Source: Branchinecta lynchi (taxonomy: Eukaryota; Arthropoda; Branchiopoda; Anostraca; Branchinectidae). Taken from it: DNA of 64,000 nt. Location of the stretch: contig JAKZAP010000003.1 of the NCBI GenBank assembly GCA_023053575.1, positions 658,561 through 722,560 of the forward strand. The letters are read 5' to 3'. The notes under the pieces were generated by a model that did not search any database, was not told the origin of the DNA, and saw only the letters and a list, made by a program, of their open reading frames with translations. Of the stretch, positions 10,721 to 22,500 are shown one piece after another; within the stretch, counting starts at the first letter, position 1, and the number at the start of each line of letters is the position of its first letter. A program made the translations under genes and the position numbers.

Positions 10721-12768
10721 CAGGGGCGTCACTATGGGGGGGGACTCCCCCCCCCTAAAGGTCTTGAGAAAGTACTGTCGTCGCGCGAAGCCCGGAGAAA
10801 GTTCACTTTCGAAAAAAAAAAAAAAAATTGTCCATGCTTTTGTCAGACTTCGGTCGACTTGTTGGCACATCGGGTTCTTTTCATACGCAAGAAATGAAAT
10901 CCTGCAAACACTTGTCGGGCAAAGATTGAAGAAATCGAATTCTGCATGCTTTTGTCGTGCCGCGGTATTCTCGCCGGCACATCGGTTTTTTTTATACATA
11001 AGGAATCCAGAAGAAATACATTTTTTATGTTTTTGTCGGGCGTCGGTCGAATCGTCGGCACATCGGGCTCTTTTTACCCAAGAATGAAATCCTGCAAACA
11101 TTTGTCGAGCAAAACACTGCACAAATTGAATTGTGCATGCTTTTGTCGTGCCTCGGTATTCTCGTCGGCAGATCGGGTTCTTTTTAAACATAGGGAATTC
11201 AGAAGAAATAAACTTTCTATGCTTTTGTCGGGCGTTGGTCGACTCATCGTCACATCGGGTTCTACTTATACTTAAGAAATCAGATTTTGCAAACCCTGTC
11301 GGGCGCACTCGGGATGTTCAAGTCTCATCGGCACAAGGGGTTATTTTTACACGTAAGAAATCAAGTTCTGTACAGTCTAGTCGAGCAAAACACAGAAAAA
11401 ATTAATAGCTCGATGATTTTGCCGGGCGTCGGTATTCTCGTCGGCACATCGGGTTCTTTTTACACGAAGACATTTTGTGAATTTTTATCGGGCGCATGCC
11501 GAAAGTTCAAGTCTCGGCGGTACGTCGGCTTCTATTTACACGTAAAAAACATAGTTCTTTACAGTCTTGTCGGCCAAAACACAGAAGAACTCGAATTCTG
11601 AATGCTTTTGTCGGGCGTTGGCATTCTTGTCGGCACATCGGGTCTTTTTATACGTAAAAATTCAAATTCTGCAAACATTTGTCGTGCGCAAATTTTTCCG
11701 GAAAAAATACGGATTTAAAAAAATTTCGCCGGCGTTGATTAGTTCAACTGGGGTACAGTCGTTGGAAGTTTCGCTTTTTAGCGAGAAATGAAACGAAAGG
11801 CCGAATGTGAATTTAAATATATGAATTTAGATCAAAGGAACAACCTCAACTGGTGCATTACATTTAGTTTTACACAAAATTTCGCCTGCGTCGCATTTTG
11901 TAGTATTCTCTATTTGGAAGAACGGTGTATCATTTAGTTTTCGTTTTAGGATATAAATTCTTGGGGTTTGAAACACGTTAAAAGCTGGAAACTGTATGGC
12001 ACTATAGCTTAATTTCTCCGGAAAAAAAGCAGATTTAAAAAATTTGATTCGGTATAATAAAAAAAAACAGATAACGGACAAGCCGATCGGTTGTTTTTAC
12101 GTCAAAACATAATGTCATTACAGAACAATCTACAAGTATATACAATTTTGCGACATTTACACCGACGTCTTATGATAAATTTGGTCAATAACATGCTAGA
12201 CTACGATTAATAAAATACAAATAACATAAAAATTAACGTTCAAAATGCCGTTCTTGGTACAGCCGATAGAAGCACCGCTTTTTAGCGAAAGCTAAAATGA
12301 ACAGCATGTAAACTTTAAAATACGAAATTATATCAAAGGAATAATCTTGAGTGATGCAATACAGTTAATTTATAAAAAAAAATTGCCGGCGGCGCATTTT
12401 CTAGTATGCTCTGATTGGAAGGACGGTGTTTCATTTAATTGGCGTTTTAGGATTGAAATGCGTGGGGGTCAGAAACACGTTAAAGCTAGAACTTATGTGG
12501 TAGGTATAGCTAAATTCTTCCGGAAAAAGGCAGATTAAAAAAATTTCACCTGCGGCGCTTAGTTTAACTTGTTACAGTCGTTGGAAGCTTCGGTTTTTTA
12601 GCGAAAGCTAAAATGAAAAGCCAAGTATGTGAACTTGAATATACGAAATTACATCAAAGGAATAATCTTTACGGATGTATTGGCGCGTTTTGTCAGTACA
12701 TTTTTAGTCCATCGGCACAAACCGGACGTCCCCCCCCCCCAAGAGGTAAAAGGCTAGTGACGCCCCTG
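10721..12768. mobile_element. 2-kb non-autonomous hAT-like element
   Basis: The termini are CAGGGGCGTCACTA and its partner CTAGTGACGCCCCTG, the same as the 4689 MITE. G- and C-runs lie just inside each end. The flanks CCAATCAG (10713-10720) and TCAATCAG (12769-12776) match at 7 of 8 bases, an 8-bp hAT-type target duplication. There is no transposase. The interior consists mainly of a degenerate repeat with GTCGGGCGTCGGT and CGGCACATCGGGTTCTTTTT phrases (about seven occurrences, 10.84-11.69 kb). Two longer near-repeats with CGAAAGCTAAAATGAA follow (11.8-12.7 kb). Confidence 0.8.
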
Positions 12769-13330
12769 TCAATCAGTCAACTTTATTTCAACCCTAATAG
12801 CACTAGGCTAACACAGCTGGGAATTCGAAGAATAACCACTCACTAACAATACAAATAAAATAAAGATTAACAAACAATATATACGAAACGAACATAAATC
12901 GAGTAGCTACATTTAAAATGTTTAGTGAGATACGGAACGAATGAATTTAGGTGTCTTTCTGGAGATTTCGTATTCGGGGAACAAGCTTGGGTTTCGGATC
13001 GTTCTTGCTTCGAGTGTTAAGTCCATTAGAGCCTCGCATCTTCCTGTGAACTATCAGGATCCGAGGGGCTACACACTCTCGATTTTGATGTAGAGCAAGT
13101 GCGTGGTGCCGAAATGCCCGCCAGGTTCCCATGTCTTAGAATATTAAAATCAGAATTTATAAGCAGAACCGTTTAATTTATGGCAGGCAGCGGTGCGGGA
13201 ACCACTGGTGTCGGCCGGTGTCAGAAAGGGTCTGCTGCAGGTGTGGGGGAGTTGGTAACCCTTCGTCAAGATCAGAAGCTCAAAAGTAGCTTCAAATCAG
13301 ACGAGGCTCAAATGTGACAAAATTAAAACG
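12769..13330. other. Unassigned stretch
   Basis: Nothing recognised apart from low-complexity T-rich sequence at the left. Confidence 0.4.
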
Positions 13331-13558
13331 ACGCGGTAACAATAGTCACTATTACTTGCTATTTTCGTTCCAATCTCGTAAAAAGTTACTCTGCTGACCG
13401 TTCCAACCTTCTGGAAATAGTAACTAATAGCAACTATTTGCTTACCATACTCGGGAGGTAGTAAGCGTGGTAACTACGTATCTCTGTAACGTGATTGGTC
13501 GGATTCGCCTGTGGCGTGGTATTCTGCTGGAAAATAGAAAAATCGTTCCAGCCTTGAC
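13331..13558 (-). mobile_element. MITE family D copy 1, truncated
   Basis: The reverse-oriented sequence matches the bodies of the copies at 33541, 47166 and 49990: blocks of AGTAACTATTAGTTACTATT, GAACGGTCAGCGTAGTAAC and CCGACCAATCACGTTACAGA. It stops abruptly where CAGGGGCGTC begins at 13559, so it was probably cut by a later hAT-like insertion. Confidence 0.7.
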
Positions 13559-13835
13559 CAGGGGCGTCCCGAGCCTTTCTTCATTGGGGGGGGGGGGGTA
13601 CCTAGTAAAAATTGACCGAATCATCTTGACCGAATTTATAATTTATTTATAAAACACAGCGAGTTGCCTCCAAGAAGCTATAATGTAAAAAGCTACATAC
13701 TATCAAGATACTATGTATAAAATCAAGTCTAAAGAGAAAATTTGGCGTGTTTTCCCGCTCTTCCACTTCTGTTTTTTTTTTTTTTTGGGAATATGCCGTC
13801 ACTAGCCTTTTGCCTTTGGAGGACGTCCAGTTTTG
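13559..13835. mobile_element. Possible hAT-like terminus nested in family D
   Basis: CAGGGGCGTC followed by a G-run at 13559-13600 matches the left end of the element at 10721. A second partial terminus, GCCGTCACTAGCCTTTTGCC, lies at 13794. I could not find a right terminus or target duplication, so the boundaries are uncertain. Confidence 0.4.
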
Positions 13836-14489
13836 CCAACAGGACTTGAAAATGTACCAAAAAAAAGCGCATTTGCTGCCAAGCTACGACGTCGTGAACA
13901 GCTGCACCCAGGAAAAATTAAAGCGCCGGAGGTAAAATCTTTTGAATCCGTCTTTTTTCTGGCAAATCCTAGCTTTTAACGTGGTTGAAGCCCCCCAATA
14001 TTCCAAGCCTCAAATGCCAACTAAATGAGGTACCCTTCTTCTAAATAGTGAAGACTCCTAAATGTGATGCAGGCGAACTTTTTTGGAAACACTCATTATC
14101 AAAGTGCCTTTTTGCGATCCCAAGGATACCTATTAAACAACAGAGCTGCCTGGCGAAAAAAGGGTCCATCCAGGGTAAAGTAGATGTAAAGTACATTTAT
14201 TCTGAATTTACAGCAAACAAAAATAGGCTAGTTTTCACGTCAAGGGACGTGCTTATTCCTGAAGTTCTGCAATCGTTAAAAGTATAAGTTAAGTAATGAA
14301 TGGAAACCAGCTGAAGCTACCGTCTCAGTAACTGGGGTGAACCAAATAATGTCGTACGAAAAACTAACTAAAAAAAATAAGGAGAAGATCGGGAGCGGTA
14401 TAACGACCGAATTCCGCAATAGAAGAAAACTCTTGGTACAAGCACCTAAAACAACCAAATGTGGTAAGTCTGGTAACAGATGCGGACCA
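13836..14489. other. Unassigned stretch
   Basis: Nothing recognised. Confidence 0.35.
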
Positions 14490-14765
14490 AACAAAAATCA
14501 GGTGAATTACCGAATTCGGTAACGAATTATAACCAAATGAATCTGATTAATCACCGAATTATGAAATGGTTTGATCAAATGCGATAGAACAACGGACATG
14601 AGGAAAGTCCGGTGAATAACCGAATTCGGTAACGAATGATACCAAATAAATACGTTAAATCACCGAATTTACGTAGGGACGTACCGAATGCGGTAAAATC
14701 GACTCGGTTGGATGAATTGTCGAATTCGGTCACGAATCAGAACCAAATGAATTTGACCGCAGGCA
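14490..14765 (+). repeat. Degenerate ~110-bp tandem repeat
   Basis: Repeated phrases GTGAATTACCGAATTCGGTA and ACGAATNATAACCAAATGAAT occur at about 14500, 14612 and 14722, with partial copies between them. The array ends in a C-run at 14768. Confidence 0.65.
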
Positions 14766-15773
14766 ACCCCCCCCCCCCCTTGAAAGGAAACCGCTTTAAA
14801 ATTTTCTTCGTAATAGTCAGCCTGGTGGAAATTCACTGGGAATAGAATTAATTATAAAGTTGCTTACCACCCTTGGGCTTCAGGGCTGAAGCAATAGGTG
14901 TGCCCGTCTTTGTGAATTTGTTGTATTGTTTATCAGTTATGTTCAGATATACAACATTTTCTGTTTTTTGCCTCTTTTTCTCTCTTATAGCGTACTCTCA
15001 TCTGTTTGTTTTAGATGGGAAATAAGTGATATATATATATGTATCTATTTGTTAGTTAGCGCTAGGTTAGTTTAGCATTCTGCCTTCCAGGCGTTTAGTC
15101 ATTCCCATCCGAATTAAAATCGTCCGAAGCTGTATCAGCGCCCCCAGGTAGAAAACTGTAGGCAGAAAACTGTTCCTGAAAATGAGGTGAAAACCGCCTA
15201 TGGCGGAAGTTTGGGCTAAGAAAACTCTTGATCGGGATTTTCTTCGGGTTGAGGATGGAAGAATTCTATCCTCCGCTTCGATCCTCGGTTCCTGTGGGCG
15301 AAACTCTCGACCTGAAACGATTTTGTGTATCCGACGACACAAAATAATTAAAACAAATGATGGAATTCCCATTTCGCAATTTTTGTTTGTTTGCGATGTC
15401 CCATTTAACGACTAATCGAAGCGGATAGATAAGGCAGCGGCAGGGATTCCACGTGTGGGGTTCCGCTAAGTACGGCGGAAGATAAGCAGATCCTAATGTT
15501 TTTCCTATCCAAGTAAAGTAAAGGCAAGGCCTGGCAACACAGTTTGGTTAAAGAACCCCTCGCACTATTACTATTCAACTTGTAGTATTTTAAACTTTTG
15601 AAAACTTTAAAACTAGGCTGTACCTTCAATAAAGAACCCACGGTATTGGCTGTTGCAAGCCTTTTTCGCGACCCATTGACTTACAGCAAAAACGGTGAAA
15701 AACTTACAAAAGCGTTTTCTCTGATGAGAAAACTGAACAAAACACGGCAAGTGAGAAAATCAGCGTGCTTTTT
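14766..15773. other. Unassigned stretch
   Basis: No supported gene. The phrase CGGCAAGTGAGAAAATC at 15747 is shared with 21408 and marks the sequence into which family A copy 2 inserted. Confidence 0.4.
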
Positions 15774-16712
15774 GGGATCCCGAGGGGGTTCAAATTAAGG
15801 GTCAAACAAAATATTTTGAAACAGCTAATGTGATAGTCGATTATGGGGTAAGAAGACATGCTGAGCACGATGGTGAAAACCATTTTGTCATCGGACGAGT
15901 AGTTCGCCCGGAATCCGGCCAAAACCGGAAAGTTTGTTAAAAGTAAAAGTTTTATTTGAAGTTGATTAGATATTCAATTTAGAAGTAGGAAGACATGCTG
16001 AAGTGAAAACCATTTTCTTGACGGAAAAGTAGTTCGCCCGGAATCCGGCCGAAACCGGAAAGTTTGTTAGAATTAAAAGTTTTATTTCGAGTTGATTAGG
16101 TGTTCGACTTAGGGCAAGAAGACATGTTGAACACTTATGTGAAAACAATTTTCTACCCGGACATGTAGTTCGCCCGGAATCTGGCCAAAACCGGAAAATT
16201 GGTAGAATTTAAAGTTTTATTTCTAGTTGATTAGATAACCAATTTAGGGGTAAGAAGAGATGCTGAATCCTTGTGTGACAATCATATTTTACCCGGAAAT
16301 ATAGTTCGACCGGAATCTGGCTGGAGTCGGAAAATTAGTAATAAGTTAAATTTTTATTTGAAGTTGATTTGATGTTCAGTATTGGGGAAAGAAGATACCC
16401 TGATTCGTTTTTCAGCTTTCTTTTTTGCCGGACAAGTAGTTCTGGTCTGGAGTTCGGCCGAAGCCGGGATATTGGCAGAAGTGGCAGGAAGTTTTCGTCA
16501 AAACGGATGTGACTTATAGGGGTAAACACACATGTTGAATCCATATCTGAACTTGGTTTTCTGAGATTATGAGTTATTTGGCCTTAATCTGTTTCTGAAT
16601 TTTAATTGTAAAAATGTTCAAGGAGTCTGGCGATGACTGGATCTGGCTAAGACAAGACCCAATTGTCTGGATTAGATATTGAATTTTTGGGATCCCATCG
16701 AAAACTTTGGTC
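15774..16712 (+). repeat. Family A repeat, copy 2
   Basis: It is bounded by GGGATCCC at 15774 and GGGATCCCATCGAAAACTTT at 16689, then GGTCTTGTTG. Internally there are five to six tandem units of about 120 bp. Each holds AAGACATGCTGAA, GGACAAGTAGTTCGCCCGGA, CCGGCCAAAACCGGAAA and GAAGTTGATTAGAT. The sequence on either side is contiguous at 21408-21450, which supports it being a mobile insertion. Confidence 0.75.
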
Positions 16713-16825
16713 TTGTTGTTAGAGGGGTTAGAATGTACCATACGAGACTGGGGTCTCCGGGTTAGAAATATACGGAGTGATTATGGAAGTAGGTTGCGTT
16801 AGTATTATGGGTAAGACATGTTCTT
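16713..16825 (-). pseudogene. Truncated copy of the candidate exon at 21363-21653
   Basis: The minus-strand sequence reads [18 protein letters not shown] as at 21.5 kb, with third-position differences. A small indel then shifts the frame. It is sandwiched between family A copies 2 and 3. Confidence 0.5.
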
Positions 16826-17630
16826 TAACAAGACCAAAGGTGTCGATGGGATCCCAAAAATCTAAGATTTGATCCAGACAATTGGGTCTTGTCTTCGCCA
16901 GGCTAATCATCAGAGAAAACCGAGTTCAGATATTCTATCTATCTATCTATACGTCTATAAGACATATCTATTTTGACGATACTGACCGAAACTTCCTGCT
17001 TTACTTCTGCCAAATTTGCGGTTTCGCCCGAATTCCGAGCGAAGTACTAGTCCAGCAAAAAGAGAAAATTCAGAAACGAAACCGGTGTATCTCCTTATCC
17101 CTATTAAGAACATCTAATCAACTTTAAATAAAACTTTGACTTAAACAAAAAAAGGCGGGTACAACCGGGTTTCGGACCGATTATATGTCCGGGTAATAAA
17201 TGATCGTCATAGACAGACTCAGCGTCTCTTCTTACCTCTAAATCTATTATCTAATCAACTCTAGATAAAACTTTTGCTTTTAACATATTATCCGGTTTTG
17301 GCTGGATTCCAGGCGAACTACTTGTCCGGCGAGAAAATGGTTTTCACCACCGTATTCAGCATGTATTCTTACCCCTAAATCAAACATTTAATCAACTTCA
17401 AATTAAACTTTTACTTCTAACAAACTTTCCCGCTTTTGCCGGATTCCGGACGAACTACTTGTCCTGCAAGAAAATACACCATCGTTTTCAGCATGTCTTC
17501 TTACTCTTAAACCAAACATTTAATCAACTTCAAATGAAACTTTTACTTTTAACAAACTTTCCGGTTTTTGCCGGATTCCGGACGAACTACTTGTCCGGCG
17601 AGAAAATGATATGTCATGTCCCTTGGGCTT
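16826..17630 (-). repeat. Family A repeat, copy 3 (reverse)
   Basis: Reverse orientation. It starts with CAAGACCAAAGG and GATGGGATCCC at 16826-16856 and is followed by repeated blocks of the complementary 120-bp unit (for example CCGGATTCCGGACGAACTAC). A (TCTA)n run lies at 16936-16955. Confidence 0.7.
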
Positions 17631-19265
17631 TCAAGGCAAATAAGTATCATATAGTAAAAAAGAAAACACAGAACGAAGTTTCTCCAAGTTTGCTGAACAG
17701 AAGAAAGAATTTACGAGCGACATGACCCCGTACTCGACCTCGGGCACTTGCTGTAGACAGTTTTCATTGGTTAGCTGGCGTTTTGTTTTTTTTGACGGAA
17801 TTTGTATTCCTGCGAGGTCCAAAGCGGTCGGTTGTATGTGCTCTATATTTTTGTTTACTGTGTAAGTGTCAATAATAAACGATAACATTCCTAAAAAAAC
17901 AAAAAAAAAAAAAAAAACGACAAGTAGAATTTTATTATGATGATGAAACTAATTATGATGGTCGAAAAATCCGGCGTGGACCTGCCAGACAAACAAAACC
18001 GCTGCCGTAGGACTTGCAGCGACCGGTAGAAGTAGGCCTTTACAAGGCCAAAAGTTTCGATGGGATCCCAAAGAGGTATGTATACGAACTTTTTCATCTA
18101 GACATGGACATGTCGTCTTTTAGATTTGTAGTATTCACTGTATCCGCAATCAAGTTATTTATCCCTAACCGACCACTTAGCTAATCAGTCCATTAGCTAG
18201 TTCCTCTACTGTCTTTATTTTCCAGTTTCTGATCCAACTTGTTCTTTATCCGACACACCAGCTTTATAAATTTCATCGGAGGACTTCTTCCCGAAATTTC
18301 GGGTTTACGTGAGAACGTTATCGTACCATTTACCCTTTTTATTTCAATCAATCAATCAAGTTTATTCCGAATAGCTAAAATCTAGAAGAGGAATATAAGT
18401 TGTTTATTTATAAGTTGTACTCCTCAATCTTGAGGGAAATAAATGAATAAATAAATAAATAATACAGAATGTACCCGATAATCTGACAAAGCAGCCTTCT
18501 TATCTCTACACAAACACTTGTTGAACTGAAGACTTTCCCATTTTTGCTGGCCGACCTGGTGACTTCGTAGGAAAACGAAGCAGATCGTTTTTTTTTTCGG
18601 TTTTACTGACACTACCGGTCTTCTTTTGGCTCCAAACACCCAATAAACTCGGAACATGATGCCAACCGAACTGACTGTCTTTAAAACATTTACCTTACCT
18701 TAAATTAGTAGAATTCAAACGAGTAGCGCAGCTTTGATGATGATGGTTATTTTCGGGTTGTCGACTCGGGAGCGGACGAGTCCCCCGTTTCGCTGGTGAC
18801 GGATTATTCTGACAGTGCATTCCACAAGGGAATTACTCGGTTTGAAAGAACTGCTCTGGCCGGAATTCTAATCAAGCAACTACAAGAACTACCAAATTTC
18901 CACGTTTTCCCGGATCCCGAAGAATATCGGTCCGGTAGGAAAAGAAAGTAAAGCACCCTGATTCGTCGTATTTTCTTATCCCGATTTTGTCACTACCCGC
19001 TTTCAGGCAAGTTCCACTTGAACAAATTTCCGGATTCCGGACGAAAGACTTATTCATCGCAAGAAAACTTCAGGTATGGGTTCAGCTTGTCTCCTTACCC
19101 CTAAATCGACTATTTCATTACTGTAGCCGAAATGGCTTTTATGTAAATGAGCTACTGCGTACACTGTACATTGGAATTTAAACGATATTGGCTGCTTGGG
19201 TACATCATACTTGTCCATGTATCAGCTATCCGCAGCTTAAGGTAGCAGATCATTTTTTAAGACCG
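17631..19265. other. Unassigned stretch downstream of AKR gene 1
   Basis: It contains an isolated family A end at about 18025-18080 (GGCCAAAAGTTTCGATGGGA), a (CAAT)n-type retroelement tail at 18343-18362 and a short (AAATA)n run at 18440. No other gene is seen. Confidence 0.4.
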
Positions 19266-19489
19266 TTTATTTATTTTTTCGTCCATTAACTACGTTGCTG
19301 AAAGCTCAGTGTATTTTCTCCATTTCTTTGTCTGTAGGCTATTGCGCTATTTCCGATCAGTATATGTTTTATCAATTACTGCCCAAAGCACATTGTCTGT
19401 CGTCAACTTGTAGAAGACCGATACACTTTATTCTTGAGCAATTGGCAAACTACATTTCCACAAGAACAGCACTGTGGGAAGCCAAAGCT

Positions 19490-19532
19490 TTAAAATGGCT
19501 CCGCGAAAGGATACTCTGGGTGTTTGTCCAAC
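19490..19532 (-). CDS. AKR gene 1 exon 7 (terminal)
   Basis: Acceptor CCTTTCAG precedes 14 codons, [13 protein letters not shown] and a TAA stop. It enters in phase 2, completing a Gly codon from exon 6. HPEYPF is the usual AKR C-terminal signature. Confidence 0.9.
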
Positions 19533-22500
19533 CTGAAAGGGTAAACGAGTTAGCTTTTTCATTTCACCCGCACTCGCATGCGAATTTTGCAACGGACTCA
19601 TTATGATCCCAGGTAGCCCCCACCCCCCAAAATACAACTAGCTTTCTGTTTTCTACACCTAGACATTTTTGACTTCTCGGTAGAATTCTTCTTTTGTTCT
19701 CGGGTGTATTCTAGTTCTTCTGTGAGCGAATTTGACCGGAATCACAGGAAACTCAAATCCTAAAGTTAGAATGCACCGTTGCCAGTCACTAAACCAAAAT
19801 CCAAAAGTTACAAGCCAAAGTTCAAGGATTTTTTTTTTACAATTTCCTTTTCGTCCCGTCATGCCAGCGTCTGCTAAAACGGAATGATGTTTCACTCTGG
19901 CTTGTAAACTGACAAGTACTAACAAGTAGGACAGAGAGACGGAAGAAAAGGAGATTTTACTAAGGAGGGATTTTCACTAACTGAATAGCTCCTTAGTAGG
20001 AAGTAACAGCTGTATTTAGTAAGTAAGTATGTAAGTATATTTGTAAACCACAAATATTTTACAACAAAAGAAAGTGCAGTAAAGATAATAGATAAAAGAA
20101 AAGAACAAAGACAACAGGGGAATAACTTACGTGCCGTGACTAAATAATTTAATAATCTAATATAATAATAATATAATAAGCCGTGACAAAATGTCGGTAG
20201 CTCCCTAAGATCAAGGTAAGATTTAATGATCTTAGAATTACAACGGGACCGGGGCAGATATAGAATAAACTTACAGTAACGGAAATAATCTATCCTTAGT
20301 CTTATATATAGATCCCGTTTATCAAGAATGTTAAACAGACCAGCCAAGAAAAGCACAGCCGGGTCGCAAAAAGAAGCGTAAAGTTTTGCTAAAGCTGTTC
20401 TTCTGTACTTGCCCCGGTTTGGTACAATTTTTGCGTACCCTACAGTCGTCACGTAATTTTGCCAAATGAAGGCTGAAGATTTGGGCCTGAGCTATACTAA
20501 ACCTAGCTGTTGGTTAGTTATAGTATGCTTACCCGGTGAAGACGAGAAAGTCGAAAGTTCTGCCCTCACTACCTTGATCGAGGGCATCGATCTTGGCCAT
20601 ATCCTCAGTGTCGAGGTCGAAATCCTTAATCTGGAAAAATAACGGATGTCTTAGGCTCAAGTCTTCTTCTCGACGCGCCATCTAAGATAACTTGACTGCG
20701 ACACTGCTGATCCTAGACACTTTGACATGTAGCGAAAAGGGGAAACTATTTAGATAACCGGTTCTTCTGAAGGAAAAACTTCGTTTGAATGCTAATTCTT
20801 CTATCTCTCTTGGATCGTTCGTCGTCAGATCAACAGAATCTCTACGATGGCTTGGCATAACATTCAAATTCTCGTTGTCAAAATGTTGCTCTTCGGTTGT
20901 TCAAGAAGTTTCTAGACCAATCCGTACCGTCTATGGGCGCATCGTCCCCAACCGAGGGCGCTATAATCGTAAAGCTTTGGGAAAATTGTACAGCACCTTC
21001 TGCGCTCCTTCTATACTATTTCGTTCTGGTGTCACTCATGTTCTGCGAAAGAAGGAGATAAAAAAGATGAGATCATGTTATTTTAAATATGCAAAGCACC
21101 TGCTCCACTTGTCGAAATTATGCCATAACCATACTTTGACGGAGAAGTTCAAAATTCAAGATGCAAGTGTTACCCTTTTGGATGTTACTTCGTCGCTATA
21201 AAAAATCATCGACAACAGAACCCAACCAGCGCACGACCTTCTACACTGCTTCCTGGCCGACGATTGAAATTAAGTGTCTTTTTGTGTATGTTTATGTGTT
21301 TTATTTATTTTCTTCATTTACTCCGCTTTCTGAAAACGGCGGGTTATAAATAAATTACTTACTTACTTACTTCTCGCATGATACACATCGAAGTTAGCAA
21401 AAGACGGCAAGTGAGAAAATCCGCGGAGTTTTGTTAGAGGGGTTAGAATGTACCGTACTAAATTGGGGTCTCCGGGTTTAGAAATATATGGAGTGATTAT
21501 GGAAGTAGGTTGCGTTAATATTATAGGTAAGACCCAGGGAAGACCGGTCCTTGAAGTCCATATGATAGTACCGACAAAGCCGTTGGGATTGGCTAGGATA
21601 GAGTGCGTGTTGTACACAGCGTCGTCAAGCGACTTATGCTCTCCGCTAAACATAAAATAAAACCGCCAGGGAGCAGAGGTATCTGAAACCTCATGCTTAT
21701 GTACATTCTGTGTTTATAGTCTGGCTCTTTAATTTATAATATTATAAAATAGATGGAATTTGCCATTTCGTGAGAGTACTCAAGCAGATTTGGTACCCTA
21801 GTGCTTAGTAAATTGGATAATCTTGGTACCTCAAAATAAAATAAAGAAAAATAGGTGAATTTGAAAAAGGTCATATCAAAAAACTTCTTCAATGACCCAC
21901 AAGTCGCTGCACTGGAATGAAACTATCCTACGTCCAAATGGGCTCCGATTGAAACTGAAAATTGAAACTCCAAATGTACTCCGATTGAAACTATCCTATG
22001 TCCAAAAATGGAAAAAATGGTTTAGTAGTCTATCTTGTGCGAAATTGTGTGCTGAATCCGAATTTGCAGTCACAATTGGCACCACGCCGCTAGATGTCTT
22101 CCAAATTGTCTTTTTCTTTCTTTTCCTATGTTGCAAAGTTGCTTTTATCACGCCGTGAAACTATTCTATGTCCTTATTTGGACTTGGGATTATTTCAAGC
22201 AGTAGATATTGATGAGCTGAAGGACATAGGATAGTTTGTTTGGACTTAAGATACTGCCATTTTAAAGTATAATTAAATAATGTTAAAAACTTCAAATGGC
22301 TCTCCTGAAAAGTAGCTGTTTTGGACATAGGATAGTTTCAATCGGAGCACATTTGGAGGTAGGATAGTTTCAATCGGAGCGCATTTGGAGGTAGGATAGT
22401 TTCAATCGGAGCCCATTTGGACGTAGGATAGTCTCATTCCAGTGTAGCGAAGTGTGGTCACATGTTCGAATTTTTACACTTAATTTAATCTACTGGGTCG

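Noticed and set aside
10532..11308. 258-codon minus-strand frame
   Set aside because: It lies within the internal repeats of the non-autonomous hAT-like element, with low-complexity translation and no family motif.
12947..13132. GTW-containing minus frame as a possible AKR first exon
   Set aside because: Only three residues fit, and there is no NG...P upstream and no partner exons. The real gene 1 first exon is at 42299-42370.
19295..19606. 103-codon plus-strand frame
   Set aside because: Antisense shadow of AKR gene 1 exon 7.
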